Shown one piece after another: positions 31,089-40,939 of a stretch of 64,000 nt of DNA. A program made the position numbers and the translations under genes. Location of the stretch: assembly GCF_022539505.1 (NCBI RefSeq), contig NC_061508.1, forward strand, positions 263,072,736 through 263,136,735, given 5' to 3'. The notes beneath the pieces were generated by a model. It was given only the letters and a program-made list of their open reading frames with translations. It was not told the DNA's origin and did no database searches. The stretch comes from Lolium rigidum (taxonomy: Eukaryota; Streptophyta; Magnoliopsida; Poales; Poaceae). Position 1 is the stretch's first letter. Each line of letters begins with the position of its first letter.

Positions 31089-33995
31089 TTAGGGAGGTAA
31101 AAATGTAATGAAGATAATATCCATTTCACATATCTGAAGATAGTTCTGTGAAGATAGCAGCTTCTTTGCATTGTAATTCTTCTGGACACCTTGCTGATGT
31201 AGAAGCTCCCATTGTTCATGAAGGAAGATCAAGATGTATGGATATTCAGACAAGAAGATGCCATTATATGTCATACTAGTCCAGCCCTTAATCTGAATAA
31301 GCTCTGTTATGTTCAGCCAGTTGCATGGAAAAAGGAGTGATTCAATACCAGGATCCCAAATATGAGAGGTGTTGCTCGTTGGTAGTTGAATTTTTAAGAC
31401 TTTGTACAAAACTGCTGCATCTCTTCCTTCTTGAGATATTTTTCCAGAACACAAGATCACTATCACACACACACTAGTGGCAGTTGACATACAGATTGCA
31501 CAGAGAATAGCTTCTGTCCAACTGAACATGCAAGAGTAGCAGGCAAACTGCAGAACTGTTTCTGAATGTGGGCAGTCCAAAACAATTGCCAAGCAACAAT
31601 AGTGTACCTGGAGGAAAACAGCCGAAGTATTGTACCAGGAAAGAGACTGAGACCAGAATTGTGCCCAGAAATGCCTTAAGTCCATTAGAGTTGGCACTGC
31701 AGTTTTGCTTGACACCTTATCCATTGAGAACTCCCACAAAAATGCATACCGTGGCTTCCAAGACAAAATGTGCCCATATGAGAAAATAATGCCCTTTTTC
31801 ATTGATGAATCAAGAATATGATGAGCTCCAAATATTATATGTCCATCCAGAGTTGTATTACGCCAGAGAGCTGATATAGCCCAATTTCCAAGACTGAGAG
31901 TACCTCTTTGCCACGATGGGTTGGCTTCAGGAGAGAAACGATTACCCTGTATAGTCTGTATAGCTGAGAGCTGCTTACTGATGCAGCTCAAGAAGTTGAA
32001 ATGAGTGTGTACAGATAAGTTCTCAGCCTTCTGTACTTCCAACAGAATAACCGGCGGTAATGAAGCAGCGATACCATACATATCGGGAGGTTTAGCTGGT
32101 GGTTTATTTAGCATAACCTCCTCAAAGACTCGAATCACAACGGACCGATGTTCAGATTGGGACCATAGATCAGTCGTACCAAGGAAGTAAAAATCACCTG
32201 CACTGCTGACTAGTTTCCCAACATGTTCATTGCCAATTGGGTTGTTGCTGCTGTCATCATTCTGAGGGGTCATTAGAAATGTTGAAGCTCCTGGATCCCA
32301 TTCTTTTCTTCTCTCATGAATAGCTAATACATTTGACTGAGGTTCACCCAGCTGTTGTACATGTACTGATGCCTTCTCAACACTGTGTTGCTGCTGCACA
32401 TCAATGTGGTAACTCAGATAAGCAATTGTTTGTTCAGTTTCTGGTGCCTTGACAACACACTTGAGAAGCTGTTCACTGTCTTGTTGCTCTTCTTCATATG
32501 AATGCTGCTCAGGAGTGCTAGTGAATACATGATCAAACTCATTTGAGCGGCCATCTGACTTGTCATCATAGACACCGAACACCTGAACGGACCCAATTGA
32601 GCAACTATCTGACTCGTCATCAGAGATAGCGAACACCGGCTCAGGAACAGCTCGCTCTAAGGGGTAATCTGCCGGCAGAGTAAAGTAGCTGCGCTCGGTT
32701 CCATCTGCTAGGAATACACTTTGGCGATTAAGATTATGGAAACCATATGGTTGTGGCCTTCCATCCAGATTCTGCTCACTGAAATTGGTGCTTTCACCAT
32801 GTACTGAACTCTGAATTGGATTTGGATGCCCATATGTGTAGCTCTCATAACCAGACCGTGGTGTTGGCGTTTCATCAAGTACCTGCGGGGCAACGTAGGA
32901 AGGAGTTGCTGGCACAGTTGAATCACTTGTCGGTGTAGGGAAAGCAAAAGATGCACCAACAGAGTTCACAGTCGAGCTTGCTGCTGCACCAATATCAGAG
33001 AACCTCAAGGCACTAGTTGCTGGCGTTGTAGATTGTGCGAACACCAATGTCGGGGATGGTTCAGTAGCCAGTACCTTGGTGGTTTGCATGCCCAGAGCCA
33101 AGGTGAGCTGTGAGGCCATCGATGTGAGCTTCACGAGCCCATCTTGGATAGTTTCAAAGGAATTCCGCTCACGTGCTTGCTGTTGATCGAGACGAGCCTG
33201 TAGGTTGAGCAGCGCGCGGTGCCGTCGGCGGCGGATGGCGTTCTTGGCTGGAACTCGCTCGTCTGCTGCCGCTTGAACTGTTGCCTCATCATCCCTCAAG
33301 AGGTCGTGGTTGGGGCTGGCATTGAGCATGGAGAGGGTTCTGGGACCCGTGTGGTTGTGGACGAATTTCTCGTCTGAGATGGACGTGTAGTTGTTGGAGG
33401 CGGCCTTGGTGGATGAGAGGTCGCCGTTTTGCTGCGCCCCGGGATCAAGTGCTGGGCTTGGGGCGGACGCAACCGAGGGGTGGGCGCTGCTGCCACTTTT
33501 CTCGCTCTGGGGAGCGCAATCGTGACGCACGGTCGCGCAGCCGTCCTCCTTCATCTCGCCGATCTGGCCCTTGAACTCGGGATTTGCGGGGTGGTGGACG
33601 CTGCTACTCTGGTTGATCTGGTAAACCGGGCCGCCGCGCGGGATGGAGGGGGCGTGGCTCTCGGGCACACACAGTGGTGTGACGGAGTGGATGGCGGTGG
33701 TGGAGGGGGTCGGGTCTGGAGCAGGCGGTGGCCAATTTGGCAAAATAGGGAAGAAGTTGGACGCGGGTGCTGAGAAGGAAGCGGCGTAGGGGTAGGGGTA
33801 GGCGGAAGGAGCAACGTAGAATGGGGAATGGGAGGTGAAGTAACAGCCAGGAGGAGGGTAGGCGGCGGCGGAGGGAAAGCTGTAGGGGGCGCACGGTGGT
33901 GGTCCGAAGCCAAACGGGGTCGGGGGAAAAACGGCGGTGGGCGCGTACGAAGGTGCAGTGGTAGGGGAGAAGAAAGGGGAGGACGAGGCCGCCAT
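31089..33995 (-). CDS. Intact 968-codon ORF of the young LTR element, family not recognised
   Basis: The frame is open across almost the whole internal region. I choose the ATG at 33995; an upstream in-frame ATG (34166) lies in the LTR beyond the primer-binding site. The first 110 residues are rich in Pro, Phe, Tyr and Ala. At about residues 240-300 a basic stretch (AIRRRRHRALLNLQARLDQQ) leads into a probable coiled coil. The middle is Ser/Thr/Asp/Glu-rich. WDPGAST at about residue 566 recalls the D-S/T-G-A core of Copia protease but has Pro in place of the catalytic Ser/Thr. The last third is hydrophobic (CAICMSTATSVCVIVILC). No reverse transcriptase, integrase or zinc knuckle is visible. 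It could be a diverged gag, a captured host gene or a new accessory protein. Confidence 0.75.
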   Translation of the reverse strand: MAASSSPFFSPTTAPSYAPTAVFPPTPFGFGPPPCAPYSFPSAAAYPPPGCYFTSHSPFYVAPSAYPYPYAASFSAPASNFFPILPNWPPPAPDPTPSTTAIHSVTPLCVPESHAPSIPRGGPVYQINQSSSVHHPANPEFKGQIGEMKEDGCATVRHDCAPQSEKSGSSAHPSVASAPSPALDPGAQQNGDLSSTKAASNNYTSISDEKFVHNHTGPRTLSMLNASPNHDLLRDDEATVQAAADERVPAKNAIRRRRHRALLNLQARLDQQQARERNSFETIQDGLVKLTSMASQLTLALGMQTTKVLATEPSPTLVFAQSTTPATSALRFSDIGAAASSTVNSVGASFAFPTPTSDSTVPATPSYVAPQVLDETPTPRSGYESYTYGHPNPIQSSVHGESTNFSEQNLDGRPQPYGFHNLNRQSVFLADGTERSYFTLPADYPLERAVPEPVFAISDDESDSCSIGSVQVFGVYDDKSDGRSNEFDHVFTSTPEQHSYEEEQQDSEQLLKCVVKAPETEQTIAYLSYHIDVQQQHSVEKASVHVQQLGEPQSNVLAIHERRKEWDPGASTFLMTPQNDDSSNNPIGNEHVGKLVSSAGDFYFLGTTDLWSQSEHRSVVIRVFEEVMLNKPPAKPPDMYGIAASLPPVILLEVQKAENLSVHTHFNFLSCISKQLSAIQTIQGNRFSPEANPSWQRGTLSLGNWAISALWRNTTLDGHIIFGAHHILDSSMKKGIIFSYGHILSWKPRYAFLWEFSMDKVSSKTAVPTLMDLRHFWAQFWSQSLSWYNTSAVFLQVHYCCLAIVLDCPHSETVLQFACYSCMFSWTEAILCAICMSTATSVCVIVILCSGKISQEGRDAAVLYKVLKIQLPTSNTSHIWDPGIESLLFPCNWLNITELIQIKGWTSMTYNGIFLSEYPYILIFLHEQWELLHQQGVQKNYNAKKLLSSQNYLQICEMDIIFITFLPP

Positions 33996-34112
33996 TGATG
34001 CGCGAATCCAGAGCCGATTTGGGCAAGGGAGGGTGGGTACTGCGAATCGGATCGCAAGAAGGGGAGAAGATGAAGAAGCCGCTGGGGAGAATTTTTGGAC
34101 GGAGAATCGCTC

Positions 34113-34124
34113 GCTCTGATACCA
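34113..34124 (-). other. Primer-binding site (initiator tRNA-Met) of the young element
   Basis: On the minus strand TGGTATCAGAGC begins three bases inside the 5' LTR and is an exact complement of the 3' end of plant initiator tRNA-Met. Confidence 0.92.
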
Positions 34125-34127
34125 CTT

Positions 34128-34306
34128 TGTCAGGATCCCGGTGGATCGCTGCTCGAAGAGGATCACAAGAAGAGGGATTTGAGGGAAATCGATCGATAAA
34201 TTGGATAAATTGCAGGAATTTAATCTTAGATAAATGCAGGAAAATAAAGATAAAATTAGGGTTCATATTTCTTGATTGATTACAAGGGGATACAAGGGTA
34301 GGCTTA
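34128..34306 (-). repeat. Right LTR of the young element, first part
   Basis: Matches 25095-25273 with one substitution. It ends ...GGCTTA at the Helitron insertion and resumes as TATAGACC at 39646. The remaining LTR pieces are 39646-39673 and 44715-44786. Confidence 0.92.
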
Positions 34307-34952
34307 TCACCCTATATAAAGGCTGAACAGTTTCATGCGCTGAGAGAGCTCAGGGCACTGTAGATATCACATTTTTCACTTTCCTAGCGACGTGGCCCAT
34401 TCCTAGCCATATACATGCATGGGTTTGGGGTGGGCTTTTCTAGACCCTGAAAAGCCTAGCTATAGCCCTGTAAAACTCGGTTTGACTGGCTCTCCTGGCC
34501 TAATTTGACTCTCTTCTACACCCATGTGGTCTGGTTGGCCACCGGGTACTTCCGGTTGCCCCCTTTCACTTTCCCCTTCCAGGACCACCCAATCTTCTCT
34601 AAAAAAATCATCCCCCTCCTTTCAATGCAAGTGTTTCTCTCTCCAATCAATGTAGGCTGCACTTTTCCTCTTTTGTGTACCAGACTTCAAACTTGCCCGT
34701 AGCTGCCTGAAATAGTACATGATTTAAAAAAATTAGTAACTTGCCCCTTGCAAAGTAAAACGAAAATAAATAATATCAGTTTAGGAAGGTTTTGGTTAGG
34801 CCAATAATATTTTGACGTTTTTTGCAAATGAAACTAAAAATAAATAATATCAATTTAAAAAGGTTGTGCTCATGGTAATAATATTTTTATGAAGTAAACT
34901 ATTTATTTAAACTCACATCTCATTATATCCTAACCTTACACATGACCAAAAT

Positions 34953-37466
34953 TTTGTTATAAAGATGAAGCTAACATCATAAGGAGGCGAGTTTCGGAAT
35001 ATCCATGCTACGGTTCTAGGTACTCAAATAGCCACCAACATGTGCATCATGAACCCTGCATCAAATAGCCAGTAACCAGATCATACACCAACCAGCTTGA
35101 TACAACTCAGTTTTCTAGAATATATGTGAGTGTTTATGTGGTGCTGATGTAATCATCTTTAAATGCTAGGCTTAAGTTTACTAAAAAAAATGAAAACTTA
35201 ACTGAGAATTATGTGCCTAGGTGATTTGGTAAGCTAACTGGACTCACATGAGGGATAATTCTTAGAGCATTCCACATTCAAATGTGTTAATCTTACTTTA
35301 AATCTTCAAGAAAAGAGGGATTACAGGACATATCTTTTGTGTGGGATGCCACTAGAGCAATCTATGTCAAGGAGCTTCATACGACTCAGTTTTCTAGAAT
35401 GTGTATGTGTATTTATGTTGTGCTCATGTGATTATCTTTTGATGTTAGGCTTAAGTTTATTTCGAAAATGACAACTTAGCTCAGAAAGCATTTGCCTAGG
35501 TGGTTCATTCTGCTAACTGGAGTCAAAGGAGAGATAATTTCCAAAGCATTCCCATCTTCAAGAAAAGAGGGATTGGACCTATTTTTTGTGCGGGATGCCA
35601 CGTCAAAGTAAAATGGAATACCGTTTATCCCAAATATAGATTTTCTTACGTGCCTCTTGCATGAAAATGGAGATGAAATTTAGCTACATTGTAAAAAAGG
35701 CAAATAATAACTCAGCATAAAAAATTATGCTGTTTTCCAACAAATATCTATTATTTCTTTTTCCATGATCATTTGTGCCAATGTTGTACAAAAACAATCA
35801 CAGCAAAAGAAGAATGCACACACTGACAGTCCATGCTCTAATGAGCGAAATATATCTACATATGAACAAGACATCCTCTATCAATAAGCATACATGCTCC
35901 AACCAATTTTAAAAGATGCCTCTACTATAAACTGCTGAAACACTAACGGATGTAGAACAACCAACCATGGAAAAAGTTACTTATGAGTGAAGACGGCATC
36001 CTAATCAATGGAAAATGGTCATGGATAGATGCTATGTGTCAAATAGATACTTCTGGCTCTGTTGTAAGACAAGATTAGCTATATCATTATTTCTAGACCA
36101 AAATTTTAGATAAAACAAGATCATTTCTCATGATTTTAGGAAGATATGGATGCAATATCCGTCCTAATTGCTACAGCCATATTCATGCATACTATTCAAT
36201 AATAAAAACTTTGTTATAAAGATGAAGCTAACATCATAAGGAGGCGAGTTTCGGAATATCCATGCTACGGTTCTAGGTACTCAAATAGCCACCAACATGT
36301 GCATCATGAACCCTGCATCAAATAGCCAATAACCAGATCATACACCAACCAGCTTGATACAACTCAGTTTTCTAGAATATATGTGAGTGTTTATGTGGTG
36401 CTGATGTAATCATCTTTAAATGCTAGGCTTAAGTTTACTAAAAAAAAATGAAAACTTAACTGAGAATTATGTGCCTAGGTGATTTGGTAAGCTAACTGGA
36501 CTCACATGAGGGATAATTCTTAGAGCATTCCACATTCAAATGTGTTAATCTTACTTTAAATCTTCAAGAAAAGAGGGATTACAGGACATATCTTTTGTGT
36601 GGGATGCCACTAGAGCAATCTATGTCAAAGAGCTTCATACGACTCAGTTTTCTAGAATGTGTATGTGTATTTATGTTGTGCTCATGTGATTATCTTTTGA
36701 TGTTAGGCTTAAGTTTATTTCGAAAATGACAACTTAGCTCAGAAAGCATTTGCCTAGGTGGTTCATTCTGCTAACTGGAGTCAAAGGAGAGATAATTTCC
36801 AAAGCATTCCCATCTTCAAGAAAAGAGGGATTGGACCTATTTTTTGTGCGGGATGCCACGTCAAAGTAAAATGGAATACCGTTTATCCCAAATATAGATT
36901 TTCTTACGTGCCTCTTGCATGAAAATGGAGATGAAATTTAGCTACATTGTAAAAAAGGCAAATAATAACTCAGCATAAGAAATTATGCTGTTTTCCAACA
37001 AATATCTATTATTTCTTTTTCCATGATCATTTGTGCCAATGTTGTACAAAAACAATCACAGCAAAAGAAGAATGCACACACTGACAGTCCATGCTCTAAT
37101 GAGCGAAATATATCTACATATGAACAAGACATCCTCTATCAATAAGCATACATGCTCCAACCAATTTTAAAAGATGCCTCTACTATAAACTGCTGAAACA
37201 CTAACGGATGTAGAACAACCAACCATGGAAAAAGTTACTTATGAGTGAAGACGGCATCCTAATCAATGGAAAATGGTCATGGATAGATGCTATGTGTCAA
37301 ATAGATACTTCTGGCTCTGTTGTAAGACAAGATTAGCTATATCATTATTTCTAGACCAAAATTTTAGATAAAACAAGATCATTTCTCATGATTTTAGGAA
37401 GATATGGATGCAATATCCGTCCTAATTGCTACAGCCATATTCATGCATACTATTCAATAATAAAAA
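34953..37466 (+). repeat. Tandem duplication, two 1257-bp copies about 99.7% identical, each with an inner 279-bp repeat
   Basis: Copy 1 is 34953-36209 and copy 2 is 36210-37466. I count three substitutions and one A-run length change between them. Within each copy the text from about 35,100 repeats after 279 bp with strong divergence (CTCAGTTTTCTAGAAT at 35,106 and 35,385; CTTCAAGAAAAGAGGGATT in both). Thus an old duplication was itself duplicated recently. No coding frame of note is present. Confidence 0.93.
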
Positions 37467-37496
37467 CAAAAAAGGCCAAACCAATTCAAGTCATAC

Positions 37497-38552
37497 CTCA
37501 CTTTTAGTGAGGATGCTGGGGCAACGAAAAATGTTCACGCCTTGGGCACCTAGACTCCGATGGATGCCATTGGACGAGCCAGAGCGCGGATCACCCCTGT
37601 CTGGTTGTGCTACCTGCCGTACGCTTAACTGCGGGTGGGCACACCGTACTACCTGCACACACCAGCAAACACGATTTTAATAATGGTAACCTTTTGATTC
37701 AGTAGCAACACTAATTTTCTTGACCAAGCTCACCATCATAGACTATAATTTCCCAGTATATAATTAAATAATGAATCAGTTAGGCTGATGTTGTAAAATC
37801 CTAGCATTTAACTTTGATGACAAAAAATAAGATACTGGACAATGAAAATTCAATAGGTACATGCATTAGTACTATTTGGAAGACATCAATAGTATTTGGA
37901 AGTTGGCAGCCACTGAACGTACATGTTAACGAAGTTGCAGAAGTTTTCTACATTCTGAAGAGAGAAAAAACAAGTGATGCAAAATAGGATAGCCTGCTCT
38001 ATGTACTGCAGCTCCACTTGCATGCGGGAGAGTCAACGTGGAGATAATTGCTAAAAAGTTCCCAGAATAGAAAATCTAAGAGTGCAAATATCTGCTTAAC
38101 AAGTTCAGCTCTCCAGCATAGTTCAGAGTGTTTATGTGGATTTACAAGTTGTAAAAGATTAAACAAAGATATTGCCGAATCAAAGGAGAATACATTTAGA
38201 GCAGCAATGCCATCTCTAATGACAGACGCTGCTACACAATCGTCATTGCAAACATGTGGAGGTGGGCAGGTACAAAAAGATGGCAACGTACCTGAAAATT
38301 GTGCTCGCCGATGAGTAAATAGATATGGGTGGACTTGGCCAATGTTGCTGCTTGCACTCACTGCATATGAGAGTGAGGAAGCGTGATGGGCACCACTAGC
38401 CCATCGTCCATATACCATACGGCATGTGTCAGCGCCATCGCCGTCGCTGGAGCGGCTCCACCATCTGGCCCTTCGACCTCCATATCCGCGCCACATCTAG
38501 CCCTCCTCGACAGAGCAGCTGTTGCACTGCCAGTGCGCCTGGCGACTGGCAA
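37497..38552 (-). pseudogene. Exon-like pieces of an unidentified gene carried by Helitron 1
   Basis: A likely first exon lies at 38358-38490: its frame MEVEGPDGGAAPATAMALTH continues to HSHMQ with a GTGAGT donor, and GC-rich leader-like text lies upstream. A frame at 38050-38220 encodes VIRDGIAALNVFSFDSAISL and QLVNPHKHSELCWRAELVKQ. A clean 156-bp exon (37497-37652, AG before and GT after, 52 codons) encodes VVRCAHPQLSVRQVAQPDRG onward. I do not recognise the source gene and cannot join the pieces in one frame. Gene-fragment capture is common in plant Helitrons. Confidence 0.45.
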
Positions 38553-39344
38553 ACGTAGATAGGGTTAGCGACGTCGGCGCGCACGGACGGAATCCCCAAG
38601 GAGACGATGGTGGATATGCAGAGGAAGCAAAAGAAAACTTCGGACGCCCGGCTGCGGCGCTAGAGAGTGAAAGGGGGAGCTGGAATCGAGCAGATGGGCA
38701 GCCGGCAAAAGGGGATCGACGGAGAGGGGAAAGAGGTTCGTCAGATGCAACTGGTTGTTTTTTCTTTTAACTTTTTTCCTTTTCCCCGACAGAAAGATGA
38801 AACGGGGAGTTACAATGGTCAATGGAAGGTCCGATCTAGCCGATATGGGCTCATTTGGCCAAGTATGCAAGGCCCAATCTCACCTCAGAATAACGGAAAA
38901 TCCACTAATAACCTGAATATGACCTGTAAATTTACCCTCTTTTTTACTCACCTATTTGAAATCTCGATTAGCTACATCTGTAAGACAAATTTCTTAGAAA
39001 TAAACCCACATTAAATTTATCCCTATGAAACGAAAACATAATTATAGTTGAAAGAAAATTACAAGTCCAATCTCATTTGAGGTTTTTTTTGAGGTATCAA
39101 TCTCATTTGAGGTTATTGTCACGCATTCATGCCATTCTTAACCTGATGGCTACCTGGCCAGCTGGGTGTGTGTACTTGCTTGCATGTACAAGGACGCACA
39201 TGTAAATTTTCATTGACAAACAAATTTGGTGTGTTAAAAGCATGGTGCTTTTTAAAATTGATTTGAAAGTTCATTTCTCAGGGGCGCACCGTATGTATTT
39301 TGTACATGGAATTTGCAGGAGCATAAAATACACAATCATACATA

Positions 39345-39418
39345 CTCCCTCTTTTGCAAAATAAATTACTCTCTACAATCCGTATTGAGGGTCACTGATT
39401 TATTGTGGATCGGAGAGT
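39345..39418. mobile_element. Short Stowaway-like MITE remnant
   Basis: TA occurs at both edges (39343-39344 and 39419-39420). The left end CTCCCTCTTTTGCAAAATAA and the reverse complement of the right end (CTCTCCGATCCACAATAA) are related inverted repeats. At 74 bp it is shorter than typical family members. Confidence 0.5.
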
Positions 39419-39741
39419 TAATATGGATCGGAGAAGGTACTACCTATATTTTCTATTAAATTCAAGCTTTTATGAAACTTGACCAAGTGTATCAAAAAAA
39501 AATAAACATCTAGATATTATAATCAACATCGTTTAATCCATCATAAATGTATTTTCATATTGTATGTATTTATTTGGTATTATAGATGTAGATCCTACAT
39601 TTTCATCACACGGGCGCGGCGTGTCGCCGCGCCAAAGCCTCCTAGTATAGACCTAACCAACTACAAGATCACAGCCTCTAGCCTCTCCGCCCATTCCTTG
39701 GGAGCTGATGCCGGCCGCGGAAGTTCCTTTGGCAAGCGCCT

Positions 39742-40729
39742 ATGCAGACAGTTGGTCCGCCAACATCGTCCATGAGGAAGGCGAGGGGAGTCAGCTGCAG
39801 CCTCTCAACCATCACCAGCCGCTCTGAGTTGATGCCCTGGAGCACCTTCTTCGGCGAACACTCCGCCGAGCACGTGCCAACGCCGCAGGCCATTCAAGCT
39901 TGGAATGGGGCCTGGCTGAACGGGCCAGAGGCCCCCTTCGACTGGGAAGCTGCGGCGACCGAAGCTGGGATCCAACAAGGCCAGAAGGCGCTTGGAGAGC
40001 GCCTCTTTGGACCGGGCAACGCACAGACGCTGCCGGAAGGCGGCGAAGGGGCGGCAACAGTGATACAAGTAGAGAAGACGGTGTATGAGGTGGAAGATTT
40101 CAGCTCCCTCATCCACCACAATGCGACGGGCTGGCAACTACAAGACATCTTTGCGACGCCTCCACTACGACAGCCTTCACCACCGGCATCATCCGATGAC
40201 ATTGACGATGAGCAGCTCTTTCATGTCACAGCCAAGTCCAATGCCCTGCAAGCGCTGCGAGACGCTAACCTCCTAGCACAAAACCAGCTCGATGAAGTAA
40301 CAACCAAGGTGGCTGACCTCCAGGTTGATTCCAAGACTTCGTTCTCACTAGGCTCATGGGCAAGATCTCCCCCTCCCTGCTCGGTCTTCCTCCAGCCGGA
40401 GCAGCCCTCAAGAAGAAGCTCGCCTCCAAGAAGCTTTTCCCCTCCACCTCCTCGTCTAGGAGGAGTGAAAGGCCGGCCACCAAAGCCTCCACCATGACGC
40501 TCGCTCGCAAAGCCCAGGCAAGCGCCTGCAAGCAGCTTGGTCTGATCAGCCGCGAAGAGGACTTCAGCGAAGACGTCCTGCAGCAGTACTTGCAGCTCTT
40601 CCAGCAGCCTCTGTCCGAGCAGCACGTCCAGGGCCTGGCGGACCTTGCTGAGGTCTCCAGCAGGCCTGCTTTCCGTCTTCCTGAAGGAGATCTGTGCGCC
40701 CTGCTCAAGGAAGCGCCTTACGCGGACTG
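39742..40729 (+). pseudogene. LINE ORF1 remnant
   Basis: One frame (39742-40497) encodes about 250 residues including AIQAWNGAWLNGPEAPFDWE and a Pro/Ser-rich tail; an overlapping frame to 40729 gives KQLGLISREEDFSEDVLQQY. Together they look like the C-terminal half of a plant LINE ORF1, an RNA-binding protein that packages the transcript. A frame change lies at about 40,350-40,500, and the N-terminal half with its zinc knuckle is not present. Confidence 0.6.
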
Positions 40730-40939
40730 ATCAAGTCCGCCCGCTCTGTCGTTCCGTCCCTGATGTATCACAACATCTGCATCTGCATGTACCATGCCGC
40801 TGCCTGTAGCTGGCATGGCTGTCCGTTTTTTCTCGCAAACGCCGTAGTCATCATGTGTGTCGCCGACGAAGATGTTCTCGTGCCTTTACCGTAGCCGGCA
40901 CAGGCCCTACGTCAAGCTTGTTGTGCTCCGGCACACATA

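Larger units (their letters stand above)
34307..39645 (+). mobile_element. Helitron 1, non-autonomous, 5339 bp
   Basis: The element starts TC (34307) after host A and ends CTAG (39642-39645) before host T, with no target duplication. The uninterrupted sister LTR reads GGCTTATATAGACC, exactly the sum of the two flanks, proving the A/T insertion. A perfect 9-bp stem (GGCGCGGCG, loop TGT, CGCCGCGCC at 39613-39633) lies 8 bases before CTAG, as expected for a rolling-circle terminator. No Rep/helicase is encoded. Inside are a 1257-bp tandem duplication and minus-strand exon-like pieces from an unidentified gene. Confidence 0.94.

Noticed and set aside
31089..34166. Start of the long retrotransposon frame at 34166
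   Set aside because: That ATG lies in the LTR upstream of the primer-binding site, which would place the tRNA primer site inside the coding frame; the ATG at 33995 is more likely.
34964..37460. CRISPR-like or satellite array
   Set aside because: There are only two long copies with an inner duplication; no short regular repeat-spacer pattern exists, and CRISPR arrays are not expected in plant nuclear DNA.
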